Positions 62,273 through 64,000 of a stretch of 64,000 nucleotides of DNA are shown piece by piece; within the stretch, counting starts at the first letter, position 1, and the number at the start of each line of letters is the position of its first letter. Origin of the DNA: JAEUOS01 sp964470865. GTDB lineage: Bacteria; Pseudomonadota; Gammaproteobacteria; Burkholderiales; JAEUOS01. Under the pieces are notes generated by a model. The model was not told where the DNA came from. It ran no database searches and saw only the letters and a list, made by a program, of their open reading frames with translations. Location: positions 1 to 64,000 of the forward strand of contig CAYYFR010000007.1 of the NCBI GenBank assembly GCA_964470865.1. The letters run 5' to 3'. The translations under genes and the position numbers were made by a program.

Positions 62273-63394
62273 ATGTTGCGTGAAGAGAACGATGTTAGCG
62301 CCCGGATAGCAGACGCAATCGCCGAGGCTGACAACTGGCTCCCGTACGCGCGCTATATGGAAATGGCTCTCTATGCGCCCGGGGTGGGCTACTATTCCGG
62401 CCGTCTTCGCAAATTCGGAGCCGCAGGCGATTTTGTCACCTCCAGCGGCATCTCGGGCCTGTTCGGTGCGACCGTCGCGCGCCAGGTTGTCGAAATCTGT
62501 ACCGCAGCGGGACCGCACGTTCTCGAATTTGGCGCAGGCACCGGGGCACTCGCCACCGATATTCTCAATGCAAGCGATGCGGCCATCGAAACCTATTCGA
62601 TTCTGGAACTGTCGCCGGTGCTGCGTCAAAGGCAGCAGGTAACACTTGCCGAGCGTGCGCCGCGCTACGCCGACCGGGTGCAATGGCTCGATACCCTACC
62701 GGCCCGTTTTTCCGGCTGCATCATTGCCAACGAGGTGCTTGACGCCATGCCGGTGCATTTGCTGCACTGGGCAGAGGATGGCTTGCTCGAGCGGGGTGTA
62801 ACGCTGCGCGGTAACGAGTTGATGCTCGCCGATCGGCCGGCGCGCGGCACGATCGCGCGGGTGGGGCAGGCATTGGCTACCGAGTTCGGTTTGGCGGCTG
62901 GATATGTCAGCGAAGTGAACCTCGCCGCACGGGCCTGGACCCGCTCCCTGGCCGACCTGCTTGAAACCGGTGCGGCACTCCTGGTCGACTACGGTTTCCC
63001 GGCGGCCGAGTATTACCACCCGCAGCGCTCGTCCGGCACCCTGATGTGCCACTACCAACACCGGGCAATCGACAACCCGCTGTTCCGCCCTGGTGCCGCT
63101 GACATTACCGCGCACGTCGATTTTTCCGCCATTGCGACCGCCGGCACAGAGTCGGGCCTCGAACTATTGGGTTACACCAGCCAGGCGAACTTCCTCATCA
63201 ATAGCGGAATCACCGACCTGCTTGCAGCGACCCCCGCCTCCGACAGCGCCGCCTATCTGCCATTGACCAATCAGGCCAACCGATTGCTGTCGCCAGCAGA
63301 GATGGGCGAACTTTTCAAGGTGATCGCACTGGGGCGCGACATTGACGACAACTTGCTGGGGTTCTCTCGCGGCGACCGGCGCCAGGGCTTGTAG
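62273..63394 (+). CDS. SAM-dependent methyltransferase of the MidA/NDUFAF7 family
   Basis: A 373-residue protein of COG1565, whose mitochondrial member NDUFAF7 methylates an Arg of complex I subunit NDUFS2. Blocks: FARYMEMALYAPGVGYYS-type start, the SAM loop HVLEFGAGTGALATDIL, NEVLDAMPVHLL and ALLVDYGFPAAEYYHPQRSSGTL. The bacterial substrate is not established. The ATG at 62273 is preceded by AGGGG; the frame is open back to 62081, but that sequence is Arg-rich and not family-like. Divergent from the pteridine reductase gene across 269 bp. Confidence 0.92.
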   Translation: MLREENDVSARIADAIAEADNWLPYARYMEMALYAPGVGYYSGRLRKFGAAGDFVTSSGISGLFGATVARQVVEICTAAGPHVLEFGAGTGALATDILNASDAAIETYSILELSPVLRQRQQVTLAERAPRYADRVQWLDTLPARFSGCIIANEVLDAMPVHLLHWAEDGLLERGVTLRGNELMLADRPARGTIARVGQALATEFGLAAGYVSEVNLAARAWTRSLADLLETGAALLVDYGFPAAEYYHPQRSSGTLMCHYQHRAIDNPLFRPGAADITAHVDFSAIATAGTESGLELLGYTSQANFLINSGITDLLAATPASDSAAYLPLTNQANRLLSPAEMGELFKVIALGRDIDDNLLGFSRGDRRQGL

Positions 63395-63397
63395 CAC

Positions 63398-64000
63398 GTG
63401 AAGTGGATCGTCGCCTGCTGCTTTGTACTACTGTGTGCCGCGGCGGGCGCCACGGACCCGGACGCGCCGATGCGCGCGGCGCGCGAGCGCTGGCAGCAGA
63501 GTCCGCACGGCGAGATGCTCACGCGCATCATTCCGCCTTACATGGAACCGTCCCTCCTGCCTGACCCTGCCTCGGGGGGCGCCCGCCTGACCGTGCGCTA
63601 TTGCGTTCAGTGCCACAACCTGGCCAGCCCGGCCATGCATCACGCAGAGAAATGGCCGGCGATCGTCGAGCGCATGCTGCCGCGCATGCAGGGCCGCGGC
63701 AACCTCGGACCACTGATGCAAAGCCTGATGACCGATATGCAAGCTCCGACACCGGCCGATGTCAGGAGCCTTACGGCCTATTTGCAAAAGCATGCACAAT
63801 TGCGCGTCGAGCCTGACGCGCTGCCGGAAGCCGGGCGTTCGCGCGCCTGGACCAGCTATACCCAGGCCTGCGGGCAGTGCCACACCCTGCCGGATCCGCA
63901 ACGCCATACGCGGGGCGAATGGCCGGCGGTGGTGGCGCGCATGGAGAAGAACATGCAATGGATGAACCGCGTCATCGGTTCGAAGGCCGACCCGCGCGAA
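63398..64000 (+). CDS. Dihaem cytochrome c-like protein, 3' part beyond the window
   Basis: Starts at a GTG 3 bp after the MidA-type stop and is open to the end (201 codons seen). The first ~18 residues (KWIVACCFVLLCAAAGA) are a signal peptide, so the protein is periplasmic. Two haem-binding motifs are visible: C69-VQ-C72-H73 and C158-GQ-C161-H162, each followed by a helix with a conserved W-P-x-x-V-x-R-M pattern (about 86-93 and 168-176), suggesting internal duplication. Met ligands are probable in the two R-M-x-x-x-M segments. An electron-transfer role is likely; partners unknown. Confidence 0.85.
   Translation, partial: MKWIVACCFVLLCAAAGATDPDAPMRAARERWQQSPHGEMLTRIIPPYMEPSLLPDPASGGARLTVRYCVQCHNLASPAMHHAEKWPAIVERMLPRMQGRGNLGPLMQSLMTDMQAPTPADVRSLTAYLQKHAQLRVEPDALPEAGRSRAWTSYTQACGQCHTLPDPQRHTRGEWPAVVARMEKNMQWMNRVIGSKADPRE

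Overview
The window is about 64 kb of GC-rich, gene-dense chromosome. The gene content points to a betaproteobacterium, most likely Burkholderiales or a near relative: a TRAP transporter operon, a MaeB-type malic enzyme with a phosphotransacetylase tail, a giant FAD/Fe-S dehydrogenase of the DUF3683 type, thiS-thiG-trmB, rsmI/lpoA/yraN/BON, ubiE-DUF971 and ttcA. No prophage, insertion sequence, rRNA operon or CRISPR array was seen. There is one complete tRNA (Gly, anticodon CCC). One run of 100 N (15644-15743) is a scaffold gap and lies inside a tandem repeat.

Layout. 1-5.9 kb: a truncated epimerase-like SDR, a DUF2062 membrane protein, a TRAP transporter operon (dctP, dctQ, dctM) ending in a TauD/TfdA dioxygenase, and a GNAT acetyltransferase. 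6.3-10.2 kb: an uncharacterised catabolic cluster of acyl-CoA dehydrogenase, Asp/Glu-racemase-like protein, polysaccharide-deacetylase-like protein and SDR; two of its enzymes lack the usual catalytic residues. 10.3-15.6 kb: tRNA-Gly, a base-excision glycosylase, thiS, thiG, trmB, an LprI-like secreted protein, uppP and a FecR-domain protein. 15.8-22 kb: a MacA-MacB-type efflux system (split ATPase and permease, adaptor with an embedded helical domain) and malic enzyme. 22.4-29.1 kb: a membrane protein, an aminotransferase, two tandem M81 (MlrC-type) peptidase-like proteins, coaX and a SPOR protein. 29.1-32.1 kb: small exported and membrane proteins, rfaE2, a GST and a di-iron ferritin-like protein.

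32.3-41.4 kb is the most interesting block. A MerR-type regulator carries both signatures of adenosylcobalamin photoreceptors of the LitR/CarH class. It is divergent from a nine-gene run: folE2, FAD oxidoreductase, DUF1365, cyclopropane-fatty-acid-synthase-like methyltransferase, chalcone-isomerase-like, MFS transporter, DUF3833 lipoprotein, SDR and NTF2-like. The divergent promoter region carries three copies of a 12-bp motif. The enzyme set resembles the membrane-lipid modification genes that other proteobacteria induce in light or singlet oxygen, including the furan fatty acid genes.

41.5-47.4 kb: cell-envelope and housekeeping genes (BON lipoprotein, yraN, lpoA, rsmI, rlpA, ubiE, DUF971). 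47.6-51.3 kb: two paralogous ~545-residue proteins with a PilZ-like C-terminal motif. 51.4-57.6 kb: a 1323-residue FAD/Fe-S dehydrogenase preceded by a perfect FNR-type box, a periplasmic thioredoxin-fold protein, a Tat-signal protein with two CDGSH motifs and a YqaA-like membrane protein. 57.7-64 kb: ilvA with a nested palindrome upstream, a PhzF-like protein, ttcA, a pteridine-reductase-like SDR, a MidA-type methyltransferase and the start of a dihaem cytochrome c that runs off the window.
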